DNA of 64,000 nt from Vibrio injensis. GTDB taxonomy: Bacteria > Pseudomonadota > Gammaproteobacteria > Enterobacterales > Vibrionaceae. The notes beneath the pieces are model-generated. The model was not told the DNA's origin and made no database searches. It was given only the letters and a program-made list of their open reading frames with translations. A program made the position numbers and the translations under genes. The stretch covers positions 496,001-560,000 of the forward strand of contig NZ_BDJF01000016.1 of NCBI RefSeq assembly GCF_001895205.1, read 5' to 3'. Every line of letters starts with the position of its first letter. Position 1 is the first letter of the stretch. Shown piece after piece: positions 22,148 through 30,390 of this stretch.

Positions 22148-22669
22148 ATGACACGACTATCTCTACAAGAGCAAATGCTCAAAGCGGGCCTTGTGAATGA
22201 AAAAAAACTTAAAAAAGCCCAAAAAAGTTCGAAGAAATCACGCGTACAAGCGCGAGAGGTAAAAGCCGCCGTTGAGGCAAATAAACAAGAGCAAATAGAA
22301 CGTGATAAGGCATTAAATAAACAGCAAAAAGAACAATTGCTGACCAAGGAAATTCGCGCTCAAGTGAAACAGTTAATTGAAATGAATAAACTGCCGCACA
22401 ATAACGGAGATATTCAATATCACTTTACCGATGGAACGTTGGTCAAAAAACTCTACGTTGATAACCCTACTCGTGATCAACTCAGTAAAGGTCATCTCGC
22501 GATTGCTCGTTATGAAGAGAGTTACGCCATCATTCCTAATATTGTCGCTCAGAAAATTTGGCAACGTGATGAGAACAGTATTATTCCTCTACCAGAAGAA
22601 GATAAACAAGCCCATGATGAAGAAGACCCTTACGCTGATTTTGTCGTCCCTGATGATTTAATGTGGTAG
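22148..22669 (+). CDS. yaiL: DUF2058 nucleoprotein/polynucleotide-associated protein (YaiL-like)
   Basis: A 173-residue protein of the DUF2058/YaiL family. The N-terminal third is a very basic helix (LSLQEQMLKAGLVNEKKLKK and KKSRVQAREVKA), the middle is a long charged coiled-coil-like segment, and the C-terminal half carries the conserved NNGDIQYHFTDG and RYEESYAIIPN blocks. YaiL is described as nucleoid- or RNA-associated; the exact function is unclear. It is followed by a 10-bp hairpin at 22761-22785. Confidence 0.88.
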   Translation: MTRLSLQEQMLKAGLVNEKKLKKAQKSSKKSRVQAREVKAAVEANKQEQIERDKALNKQQKEQLLTKEIRAQVKQLIEMNKLPHNNGDIQYHFTDGTLVKKLYVDNPTRDQLSKGHLAIARYEESYAIIPNIVAQKIWQRDENSIIPLPEEDKQAHDEEDPYADFVVPDDLMW

Positions 22670-22760
22670 AGCCGCAGAATAGACCCACTTATCGCCACCG
22701 CTCTTCGACTTTTAGCGATTACAATCACTCTCGATAATTAATCTATGAGGGTCAATCAAA

Positions 22761-22785
22761 CCTATTGCAGAAAGGCTGCAATAGG
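22761..22785. terminator. 10-bp hairpin after the DUF2058 gene
   Basis: CCTATTGCAG (22761-22770) with CTGCAATAGG (22776-22785) and a 5-base loop. The downstream sequence is only mildly T-rich, so it may stop readthrough from the plus strand or protect a 3' end. Confidence 0.45.
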
Positions 22786-22797
22786 CAGAATTTGGAT

Positions 22798-22822
22798 AAA
22801 AAAAAGGGGCTCCGAGGAGCCC
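22798..22822 (-). terminator. Strong intrinsic terminator on the minus strand
   Basis: On the minus strand: stem GGGCTC / GAGCCC (22817-22822 with 22807-22812), tetraloop, one further pair possible, then eight T. No gene on this strand lies within 450 bases, so it must serve an untranslated transcript or a long tail of the response-regulator mRNA. Confidence 0.8.
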
Positions 22823-23062
22823 TGAATCGAAAAAAGTGATAGCAAAGGGGGAAAGGACTTTTGAGCTACAGGTGCGCTATAAGCTCTTTGGGTCTGAACC
22901 ATTGCTGCCATTCAAACGCTGTAGTTCCCAACTCTACAGGTTTGAACTTTCACTTGACGCAGTACAACCCTTACAATACCGCGTATGACTTACATCCTGT
23001 ATGTTATGTTGATCCGTCGACAAAAATGTACTGGTTATTACTCTGTGTTGTGTTTCGCAAAC
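22798..23062 (-). ncRNA. Candidate minus-strand small RNA, about 265 nt
   Basis: No protein gene is credible in the 610 bases between 22670 and 23279. On the minus strand there is a promoter-like pair (23069-23097) predicting a start near 23062, and a strong intrinsic terminator at 22798-22822. Between them lies a long hairpin (about 22914-22951; arms TTCAAAC-CTGTAG and CTACAG-C-GTTTGAA with a GGGA in the loop). There is also a sequence AUACAGGAUGU near 22996 that almost equals the CsrA consensus RUACARGGAUGU, and a CU-rich single-stranded stretch CCUUUCCCCCUUUGCU before the terminator. It could also be a long 3' untranslated end of the kdpE-like gene. I do not recognise a named RNA family. 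Confidence 0.4.
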
Positions 23063-23068
23063 TATCCC

Positions 23069-23097
23069 ACTATAGATTCACGCCCAACCTGTCTGAA
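23069..23097 (-). promoter_or_regulatory. Candidate promoter for the minus-strand RNA
   Basis: On the minus strand: TTCAGA (23097-23092), 17-base spacer, TATAGT (23074-23069). The -10 box matches 5 of 6 and the -35 box 4 of 6 consensus bases. Support is by eye only. Confidence 0.35.
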
Positions 23098-23171
23098 TAC
23101 TTAACCCGAACCCACACCATCGAACCATAATGTGGGCATGTGATTACTATAAGTAATTCGATGTATCCATG

Positions 23172-23201
23172 TTGTATAGATAAAGCGTAGGCGTATATAA
23201 T
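23172..23201 (+). promoter_or_regulatory. Candidate sigma-70 promoter pointing into the response-regulator gene
   Basis: TTGTAT (23172-23177), 18 bases, perfect TATAAT (23196-23201) on the plus strand. A transcript from here would run antisense into the 3' end of the kdpE-like gene. No plus-strand gene follows, so it may be chance in an AT-rich stretch. Confidence 0.3.
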
Positions 23202-23279
23202 TTTTATAAAGAAAGAAGATCGCGCATGATATATTCAAGTCCATCTGATACGAAGATGATGCGAGTCAGTGCTTAACCA

Positions 23280-23975
23280 TCAAACCCCATCCACTAAACG
23301 ATAACCCACCCCTGTTTCAGTAATAATGTGCTTTGGTTGAGCAGGAATATCTTCGATTTTATGACGCAATTGAGCGACGTGAATACGTACATAATGGTGA
23401 TGCTCTATATAGTTACTTCCCCATACTTCTTTTAAAATTTGCTTATGAGTCAAAACCTTACCCATATTCTTGGCCAGTAATTTGAGAATGTTGTATTCGG
23501 TTTTTGTTAACTTAACCACTTGTCCATCTTTGGTCACACGCTGTAAAGCTAAATCAATCACGACTTGGCCAAATTGATACTGTACTAACTCCTGCTGATC
23601 GGGTTGTTCAAATAAGCGCAAGGCAACTCGAATCCTCGCCAGTAACTCCTCACTCCCAAACGGCTTAGTCAAATAATCGTTGGCACCAGCATCAAGGGCG
23701 AGCACTTTATCGGTCTCTCGTTCTCGAGCTGAGATGATAATGATGGGGGTCTGTGTCCAGCTACGCAACTCTTTGGTCAGCTCAATCCCATCTTTATCCG
23801 GTAATCCTAAATCTAATAAAATAAGATGGGGATTCCAATTGGCGATCAACGCAACCCCCTGCTCTGCCGATGAAGCGGTTTTGACTTGATATTGATAACC
23901 TGTGATCAGGACATTTAAAAAACGCTGAATAGGTGCTTCATCTTCAATAATTAAGATTTTTATTTCACTGTTCAT
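23280..23975 (-). CDS. OmpR-type response regulator, KdpE-like
   Basis: A 231-residue response regulator: receiver domain (1-120) with acidic pocket E11/D12, phospho-acceptor Asp55 in LLDLGLPD and the conserved Lys in DYLTKPFG. The winged-helix DNA-binding domain of OmpR type (130-230) contains LTKTEYNILKLLAKNMGKVLTHKQIL and the HHYVRIHVAQLRHKIE recognition region. Sequence character is closest to KdpE. It overlaps the histidine kinase gene by 11 bases. No kdpFABC potassium pump lies in the window, so its targets may differ; the divergent nifJ-type gene is a candidate. Confidence 0.88.
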   Translation of the reverse strand: MNSEIKILIIEDEAPIQRFLNVLITGYQYQVKTASSAEQGVALIANWNPHLILLDLGLPDKDGIELTKELRSWTQTPIIIISARERETDKVLALDAGANDYLTKPFGSEELLARIRVALRLFEQPDQQELVQYQFGQVVIDLALQRVTKDGQVVKLTKTEYNILKLLAKNMGKVLTHKQILKEVWGSNYIEHHHYVRIHVAQLRHKIEDIPAQPKHIITETGVGYRLVDGV

Positions 23976-25416
23976 ACAGTTCCTTTAAATCATACAATCG
24001 ACAAGGAATACTCACATTAAAACAGATGCCACCGCTCGCAAGGTTATGCGCGCTGATCTCACCTCGGTGAGCTAAAACAATCACCTGACAAATTGCCAAG
24101 CCCAACCCAGTACCATCTTTTTGCTGATCATTGAGTCGATAAAATCGTTCAAAAATACGTGTTAATTCTGGCTCCGGCACGCCCGGCCCATTATCCGCTA
24201 CCGTTAAAATGAACCGTCCGTTAGTATAATCGGTCGTGATCGTAATTTGGCTGTCTCGCGGAGTATACTTAATGGCATTTTCAAGTAAATTTAAAATAAC
24301 TTGCTCAATCAACAAGCTGTCTAATTCAACCAGCATCGGCGTACTGGTAAACTGAATGTGATGATCGGTCAGTCGTGAATTCAGTATCGCTAATACGCTG
24401 CCAATCAGCTCTTCTGGCTCAACCCAATCAAGCTTAGGGACCAAAGCACCTGTGGTATAACGGGTAATATCGAGCAGCTTAGTTAAACTACGATTTAGCC
24501 TACGCCCTTGCTCGGCAATGGACTGTAATAGTTCATCTCGAATCGTCGAAGATAAAACAACACCGTTATCAGCTAAGGTCGTAGCCGCACCAATAATCGT
24601 CCCTAAGGGTGTTTTAAGATCATGAGAAACTGATGCTAATAAGGTACTGCGCATCGATTCTAATTGATTGGCGGCTTCCACTTGAGCTAACGCTTGATTG
24701 GCCTGAGATCGCGCTAACGACAAACTCAATAAAGATAAAACCCAAGGCTCAACACGTTGTGGCGGCTGATCGGTTTGTATCACTAATGCCCCCAACTCTC
24801 TCTCACGATCTTTTAGCCAATATACCGATGCCGCTGATAACGGCTGATTAGGCTGCCAACTGTCGATATCTGACAAAGTCCATTGTTCATGTTGGGCGAC
24901 CAGTCGCCAGTCTGGGGAGGACAAAAACACAGCGCCACGTAATGCTGACTCTTTGCTCAAAAATTGCACCGTTGCTTGCGCGATTTGCTCACTAGTGCGT
25001 AGCGCCGAAAGATGGCAAGCTAACTGGTAATATTTTTTATGCTTGTATTGCAAGCGTTTATTTTTCTGTATTTCCTTCCGTTGTGACTGTGTTATATTAA
25101 TCGCGAATATCCCACTAAAGACCATCACCGCATAAGTAATGATGTGCTGTGCATTCTGAAATCGGAACGAGTGATAATCCGGTAACAGAAAGTAATGAAA
25201 GATAATGACCCCAGCTAAAGTCATTATGTAAGCATGGCTAGGCCGAAGTACCGATGCGCTTAATATGTTTAGTAACAAGAACAACATCGCCATATCGGTC
25301 TCTATCATAGCTTGGCGGTAAATCACCCCGATGACGGTTATCAAACCGTACAGCAATATCAGTATGATGATTTTATATCCATCGTACTTTTTCAGCATGT
25401 TCTGCATCTTAACCAT
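23965..25416 (-). CDS. Short KdpD-like sensor histidine kinase
   Basis: A 483-residue membrane histidine kinase. Four hydrophobic segments fill about residues 15-110, matching the DUF4118 membrane part of KdpD. A GAF-like region follows (130-235), then HisKA with phospho-acceptor His265 in SVSHDLKTPLG and an HATPase domain with LLENAIKYT, DNGPGVP and GTGLGLAI. The roughly 400-residue cytoplasmic N-terminal KdpD/Usp sensor module of true KdpD is missing, and the open frame begins just before the membrane part. The input signal is therefore likely to differ from that of KdpD. It is divergent from the nifJ-type gene with a 91-base shared promoter region. Confidence 0.85.
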   Translation of the reverse strand: MVKMQNMLKKYDGYKIIILILLYGLITVIGVIYRQAMIETDMAMLFLLLNILSASVLRPSHAYIMTLAGVIIFHYFLLPDYHSFRFQNAQHIITYAVMVFSGIFAINITQSQRKEIQKNKRLQYKHKKYYQLACHLSALRTSEQIAQATVQFLSKESALRGAVFLSSPDWRLVAQHEQWTLSDIDSWQPNQPLSAASVYWLKDRERELGALVIQTDQPPQRVEPWVLSLLSLSLARSQANQALAQVEAANQLESMRSTLLASVSHDLKTPLGTIIGAATTLADNGVVLSSTIRDELLQSIAEQGRRLNRSLTKLLDITRYTTGALVPKLDWVEPEELIGSVLAILNSRLTDHHIQFTSTPMLVELDSLLIEQVILNLLENAIKYTPRDSQITITTDYTNGRFILTVADNGPGVPEPELTRIFERFYRLNDQQKDGTGLGLAICQVIVLAHRGEISAHNLASGGICFNVSIPCRLYDLKELYEQ

Positions 25417-25474
25417 TTTATTTCTCGTGTTTTCGTCACGTTAAGTGAGGGAATCATACTTGTTTAGCCTTAAG

Positions 25475-25489
25475 TCACAACCATTGTGA
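25475..25489. promoter_or_regulatory. Inverted repeat in the kinase/nifJ intergenic region
   Basis: TCACAA CCA TTGTGA is a perfect 6-3-6 inverted repeat, 21 bases upstream of the nifJ-type start. It resembles a CRP site in inverted orientation but does not have the CRP layout (TGTGA-N6-TCACA). It could be an operator for the neighbouring response regulator or another factor. Confidence 0.35.
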
Positions 25490-25510
25490 TTAACCAGAGG
25501 TTCCAGAGTG

Positions 25511-28500
25511 ATGAATTGGATTACTGATGCGAATACCGCGGTAGCTCAAGTTGCTTACCAATTAAGTGAAGTGATCGCCGTTTACCCGATCACCCCTAGC
25601 ACAACTATGGCAGAAAAATGTGAGTCATGGGCAGCACAAAAACGACCTAATCTTTTAGGGGAAGTACCTCAGCTGATTGAAATGCAATCGGAAGCAGGAA
25701 CCATTGCTGTTGTACATGGCAGCGCAATGAGTGGGGCATTAGCAACAACCTTTACCTCATCACAAGGTTTATTACTGATGATACCAACCTTGTACAAACT
25801 GGTTGGTGAATTGACGCCATGCGTGATTCACGTTGCGGCGCGTGCTTTAGCTACCCATGCTTTATCGATTTTTTGTGACCATTCAGATGTGATGAGCATA
25901 AGACAAACCGGCGTTGCCATGTTATGTGCAACGGATGGCCAGCAAGCGCAAGATATGGCATTGATCGCAACGCTTTCTTCCTTGCGTTGCCGCTTGCCGT
26001 TTATTCATTTTTTTGATGGATTCATTACCTCTCATGCTCTGACCAATCTTATTGCTCTTGATGAGCAAACCATTAAGCAATTACTTTGCAGTGATGATCT
26101 ACTTGCGTTTCGTCAGCGAGCGTTAACCCCTGATAGGCCAAGCCTACGCGGTGCAACCGCAGATAGTGATAGCTATTTCCAATGCCGAGAAGCGCAAAAT
26201 AGCTATCATCAACAAACGCCATTTATCGTACAAAGCATCATGGATGACTTTGCCGCGCATACTGGACGACAATATCATTTAGTCAGTTATACTGGTCACC
26301 CACAAGCAACCCAGGTTATTGTGGCACTTGGTTCCGTCACCGAAACCCTGAAAAGCTATGTTGATCAACAGGTCAATCTCGGCCAGAAAGTTGGCGTGAT
26401 CAGCATACATCTTTATCGCCCTTTCCCCAGTGAAGCGCTGTTAGAAGCCCTGCCAGATACTGTGCAACAAATCGCAGTGTTAGATAGAACCAAAGAGCCA
26501 GGATCGAGCGGAGAACCATTATATCTTGATGTATTACATGCATTACAAACCCTGCCTCGCTCGATTGCTTTATATCGTGGTCGATATGGGTTAGCTGGAA
26601 AACCCTTTTATCCTGAAGATGCTGAACAAATTTTTAATATGCTTTCAGCTCCTCAAGCGCAACAAAAAAGAGAATTTGTGATCGGTATTTCCGATGACAA
26701 AACAAATCTTAACTTACCCATCGCCCAATTCACTCATAATGACGATCATTTACAACAAGTGCTTATGTATGGTTATGGGGGAGATGGTAGCGTTTCCGCT
26801 GGGAAAAACGTGCTTAAGGTTTTAGGTCAACATTATCAATCGAACGTCAATGCGCAATTTGAGTACGATTCAAAAAAATCACGGAATATTACCACCACGC
26901 ACTTACGTTTTTCATCACAGCCGATTCGAACGCCTTACCCAATCCGTCAAGCGCAGCTCATTTCACTGAGCCAAGAAGGGTTATTACGGGATGTAGACAT
27001 CAGTACTCACCTCGCTCATCGCGCCATTTTACTGATCAATACTAATAAAACAGGCAGTGAGCTGTGGTATAAACTTCCGACGTCACTACAAGCCGTAATT
27101 CAAGCGAAACAAATTCGTGTGATCAGCCTTGATGCCGATCAACTAGTGGCACAACATCAGCTTAATAATAAAACCAGTGTGGTCATGCAGGTCGCGACTA
27201 CCCTACTGTTAACCAATCAACAAGATAACCAAGCCCTGCTTACCCAACTGCGCAACCTATGTGAACAACAGTTACAAGGAAAGCCAGCCGAGCTGATTGC
27301 ACAAAGTATTGCGTGTATCGAAGCCACACCAGAGAATATTAATTACAATCCTTTTGCTGCTCATGTCGCCTCTAGCTTTATCGCCCCAACGCCATGTGCT
27401 TCTGCAGAACCCTTATCGTTAGTTGAACAACTACTCGCTAGACAAGGAAATAGCTTACCAGTTTCTGCCTTTCCCGCCGATGGTTGCTGGTCAACCAACA
27501 CATCACATCTCGAAAAAAGGGATATTTCCGAGCAGCTACCTGTCTGGTCGGAAGATTTATGCACTCAATGTGGTTACTGCGTCGCGATTTGTCCGCACTC
27601 AGCCATTCGAGCGAGAATTGTCGAGCCAACAGAAAGCGAAGATTTATCACCATTAAAAACCATGCCTTACCGCTCTCGTCATCAACCAGATGCTATCTAT
27701 ACTTTGCAAGTATCGCCGAACGATTGTACTGGCTGTCAGCTGTGCGCTAATGTTTGTCCTGGTAAAGATAAGAAAAATCCTGAACGTAAATCCTTGATGA
27801 TGGTCGCCAAACCCGATTGTTATGATCAGGAGGTAGGCCGATTTGAACGCTTTGAAGCCTTACCAACACAAAATATTTATCAACAAGAACGTATTGATGT
27901 CAAAACGCTCCAACACGTTGAACCTTACTTTGAATACCCCAATGCCTGCGCAGGATGTGGTGAAACTGCCTATATCCGCACCCTAACTCAACTGTTTGGC
28001 GACAGACTGTATATTGCTAACGCAACCGGATGCTCTTCTATCTTTGGTGGTAACTTACCAACAACACCTTATAGTCAAAATGCGGATCGACGAGGGCCGG
28101 CATGGGCGAATAGCTTATTTGAAGATAATGCCGAGTTTGGTCTGGGTATGAAGCTGGCTGTCAAAGCTCTTCAATCACGAGCAGAGCATGTATTAGCCCA
28201 ACAAGGGGGGACGGATAACATTCAAGCGTTGAATATTCCTGAACGTCGCCAGCAAATTCAAGCTTTGCAAAATCAGATTGAAGCACAACCTCAGCACGCT
28301 GAGTTGCATCTTCTTTTAGATTACTTAGTTGAAAAACAAGTATGGCTAATCGGCGGTGATGGCTGGGCCTACGATATTGGATTCGGTGGACTCGATCATG
28401 TACTGAGAAGTGGTGAAAATATCAACATATTAGTGCTTGATACTCAATGCTACGCCAATACTGGGGGACAAAAGTCTAAATCAACCCCACAAGGCCAAAC

Positions 28501-28792
28501 GGCGAAATTATGCAGCGAGCCTAATCCAAATCCAGCGAAAGATTTAATTGAGCTTTACCGCCATGTCCCCGGTGTTTATGTGGCTAGAATTGCACTAGCG
28601 GCTAATATGAATCACACCATTAAGACCTTAAAAGCCGCGGGTGAACACCAAGGTCCATCTTTAGTGATCGCATACTCACCCTGTATTGAACACAATTATG
28701 ACTTAGCACACAGCGCCGAGTTTACTCGCAACTTAGTTAAAAGTGGCGACTGGCCACTCTATGCCGAAGTTGGAGGAAAAGTTACTGAATAA
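25511..28792 (+). CDS. nifJ: Pyruvate:ferredoxin/flavodoxin oxidoreductase (NifJ-type), C-terminally short
   Basis: A single-chain 2-oxoacid:acceptor oxidoreductase, probably oxidising pyruvate with CoA to acetyl-CoA while reducing flavodoxin or ferredoxin. Domains in order: N-terminal pyruvate domain (YPITPSTTMAE, residues 25-35), the gamma-type domain (YGYGGDGSVSAGKN at about 420), two 4Fe-4S sites (Cys684, 687, 690, 694 and Cys739, 742, 745, 749), proximal-cluster cysteines in CAGCGET and TGCSS, and the thiamine diphosphate site GGDGWAYDIGFGG and NTGGQKSKSTP. Length is 1093 versus about 1170-1230 in the family. It ends soon after SGDWPLY, lacking the usual tail of about 70-80 residues. ATG at 25511 is chosen; GTG at 25508 is possible. 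Function in a facultative anaerobe would be fermentative or low-redox. Confidence 0.85.
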   Translation: MNWITDANTAVAQVAYQLSEVIAVYPITPSTTMAEKCESWAAQKRPNLLGEVPQLIEMQSEAGTIAVVHGSAMSGALATTFTSSQGLLLMIPTLYKLVGELTPCVIHVAARALATHALSIFCDHSDVMSIRQTGVAMLCATDGQQAQDMALIATLSSLRCRLPFIHFFDGFITSHALTNLIALDEQTIKQLLCSDDLLAFRQRALTPDRPSLRGATADSDSYFQCREAQNSYHQQTPFIVQSIMDDFAAHTGRQYHLVSYTGHPQATQVIVALGSVTETLKSYVDQQVNLGQKVGVISIHLYRPFPSEALLEALPDTVQQIAVLDRTKEPGSSGEPLYLDVLHALQTLPRSIALYRGRYGLAGKPFYPEDAEQIFNMLSAPQAQQKREFVIGISDDKTNLNLPIAQFTHNDDHLQQVLMYGYGGDGSVSAGKNVLKVLGQHYQSNVNAQFEYDSKKSRNITTTHLRFSSQPIRTPYPIRQAQLISLSQEGLLRDVDISTHLAHRAILLINTNKTGSELWYKLPTSLQAVIQAKQIRVISLDADQLVAQHQLNNKTSVVMQVATTLLLTNQQDNQALLTQLRNLCEQQLQGKPAELIAQSIACIEATPENINYNPFAAHVASSFIAPTPCASAEPLSLVEQLLARQGNSLPVSAFPADGCWSTNTSHLEKRDISEQLPVWSEDLCTQCGYCVAICPHSAIRARIVEPTESEDLSPLKTMPYRSRHQPDAIYTLQVSPNDCTGCQLCANVCPGKDKKNPERKSLMMVAKPDCYDQEVGRFERFEALPTQNIYQQERIDVKTLQHVEPYFEYPNACAGCGETAYIRTLTQLFGDRLYIANATGCSSIFGGNLPTTPYSQNADRRGPAWANSLFEDNAEFGLGMKLAVKALQSRAEHVLAQQGGTDNIQALNIPERRQQIQALQNQIEAQPQHAELHLLLDYLVEKQVWLIGGDGWAYDIGFGGLDHVLRSGENINILVLDTQCYANTGGQKSKSTPQGQTAKLCSEPNPNPAKDLIELYRHVPGVYVARIALAANMNHTIKTLKAAGEHQGPSLVIAYSPCIEHNYDLAHSAEFTRNLVKSGDWPLYAEVGGKVTE

Positions 28793-28949
28793 CAGCGATA
28801 AAACTCAAACCAGCTAGCATAAATATCACTTTACTGGTTGGTTTGAGCCACTTAAGGAAATAAAAACTCCTTTTTTGCTCGTATTTTATTCACTTGAAAT
28901 CAAAGGGACTTTACAAGCACGAAGAAGCCTTATATCATTCCCGCCACAC

Positions 28950-29040
28950 GGAGAGATGGCTGAGTGGTTGAAAGCACCGGTCTTGAAAACCGGCGATGGT
29001 TAATAGCTATCCTAGGGTTCAAATCCCTATCTCTCCGCCA
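28950..29040 (+). tRNA. tRNA-Ser (anticodon UGA)
   Basis: A 91-base class II tRNA. The acceptor arm starts GGAGAGA and pairs with TCTCTCC before the encoded CCA. The anticodon loop CTTGAAA (28982-28988) gives anticodon TGA at 28984-28986, closed by CCGGT/ACCGG. A long variable arm and the T-loop GGTTCAAATCC are present. The 157 bases before it hold only an AT-rich stretch and a weak hairpin after nifJ (CTCAAACCA with TGGTTTGAG). Accessory genes begin right after it, but I see no duplicated tRNA 3' end as an attachment site. Confidence 0.97.
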
Positions 29041-29046
29041 CATTCT

Positions 29047-29073
29047 AAGCCCCTGAGTAATCAGGGGCTTTTT
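29047..29073 (+). terminator. Terminator of tRNA-Ser
   Basis: Perfect 10-bp stem AAGCCCCTGA / TCAGGGGCTT with a GTAA loop, then TTT. Confidence 0.9.
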
Positions 29074-29102
29074 CGTATCTATCTCCCAACGATTCCCTTA
29101 TC

Positions 29103-29115
29103 AAGGACACACACC
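29103..29115. repeat. Left inverted copy of the transposase-flanking 13-mer
   Basis: AAGGACACACACC, the exact reverse complement of GGTGTGTGTCCTT found at 30391-30403 on the other side of the transposase gene. It lies between the tRNA terminator and the transposase. This is the clearest structure in the 286 bases between them. Confidence 0.6.
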
Positions 29116-29326
29116 TTAATCTCAAGCTTAAAAGACATACACTTATAAATCATCCGATAACGCTGTGATCCATTTAAAAACTAACCTTGATGTGAAATTC
29201 AGAAACTGCCTTACTTAGATTTAAAAGTAAAACATCAAATAGTTGAGTGATTTTAATATGAGGAACTACCGCAAGCACAATGGCCGACCGGTATTTTATA
29301 ATGAGAGTGGAAGGTGTCCGTGCTGC

Positions 29327-30292
29327 TTATTCCAACAGGTAAAGCTGTACTTTATGTTTATTAAACGCCACTTTCGCTATTGCCGCTTGCTGCCGAGTAC
29401 CAATAGCTGTCGCACGCGACTTCTCTAGACCAGTGCAGATTTTTAGCCAATCCCTTGAATTAAAACTTAACCGTAACAGAATATTAGGCATTTTATCACT
29501 CAAAGACATTTTCCCATCTCGAAATTGGCGAGCGGTCCAGTCAACCAACTCTAAGTAATCCATTAGACGAAAAGGGATCTCCTCTTTAGGCTCATTAGCT
29601 GGATTACCAATAAACGGATGCAAACAAGGCGCTGTCACTACATTATTATTTAGCGCATCTATTCGGGCTTTTAGCGAAGTAAATTCACTGCGTTCTGGGA
29701 TATTGGTAATCCCCGCTCGAATAGGGTTTAAATCGACATAAGCCATTGCCGCAACCAGTGCTTTTTCATCCAATAACGCTTGGCTTTTAAAGCGGCTCTC
29801 CCAGAAATGCCCGGTACAATTATCTTCTCGATTAGCTTGACAAGCGATATCGTAATTAAGCTCTTTCATAAACCAACTTAAGCTCGATAACCTTGCTCGC
29901 CAAACTTCAATTAATTCAATGCAGCGTCTTTCTTCTATCTGACCAGTCAGCTGCTTATTTTTCCAGCGTTGGATGAGTACTGGCAGTTTATGGATTTGAC
30001 TCCAACGCTCAACAACTTGATGAAGTGTAAGCTTTAGCGCCTTTTCTTGATTAATGTTAACCACTAAGTGGTAGTGATTACTCATGATTGCGTACGCACA
30101 AATATCAATGCAATACACATGGGTTAATGCATAAATTTTTTGTTCTATCCATTCTCTACGATGTTCGTAACAGCGATTAGTGACAATATCTTTCCCACAT
30201 AAAAAGCTGCGCCTAACACAGCGAGAAACACAGTGATAATAAGAGGTCACATCTGTAGAAACGAGTTGTTGCCTGGCCGTGGTCAAAGTCAT
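29327..30292 (-). CDS. REP-associated tyrosine transposase (Y1/IS200-like)
   Basis: A 321-residue single-domain HUH/Y1-type transposase of the REP-associated group. The metal-binding pair is His73-x-His75 in IMSNHYHLVVN. The likely nucleophile Tyr185 is in AMAYVDLNPIRAG, with the conserved GHFWESRFKSQ just before. Such RAYT proteins act on palindromic REP units instead of mobilising a classical insertion sequence. Here the gene is bracketed by an inverted 13-mer at 29103 and 30391. No stop or frameshift is seen, so it is probably functional. Confidence 0.88.
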   Translation of the reverse strand: MTLTTARQQLVSTDVTSYYHCVSRCVRRSFLCGKDIVTNRCYEHRREWIEQKIYALTHVYCIDICAYAIMSNHYHLVVNINQEKALKLTLHQVVERWSQIHKLPVLIQRWKNKQLTGQIEERRCIELIEVWRARLSSLSWFMKELNYDIACQANREDNCTGHFWESRFKSQALLDEKALVAAMAYVDLNPIRAGITNIPERSEFTSLKARIDALNNNVVTAPCLHPFIGNPANEPKEEIPFRLMDYLELVDWTARQFRDGKMSLSDKMPNILLRLSFNSRDWLKICTGLEKSRATAIGTRQQAAIAKVAFNKHKVQLYLLE

Positions 30293-30390
30293 GTCTCCTA
30301 TCTTGCTTGGAGAAACCTTAACAACAAATGGTCAATAAATGTGCTAGCGTGCTACCAAAAAACTAGAAATCATACTTTTTCCATACTTTT

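Noticed and set aside
22798..23062. Assignment of the candidate RNA as CsrB/C, GcvB, 6S, Spot 42 or tmRNA
   Set aside because: Only one strong GGA site instead of many, and the sequence does not match the parts of those RNAs that I remember.
22861..23130. Plus-strand open frame of 89 codons in the gene-free region
   Set aside because: Starts at a weak TTG, has odd composition, and overlaps stems better explained as RNA structure on the other strand.
25508..28792. NifJ gene as part of a nitrogen-fixation cluster
   Set aside because: No nif structural or regulatory genes are present; the neighbours are a two-component pair and a tRNA.
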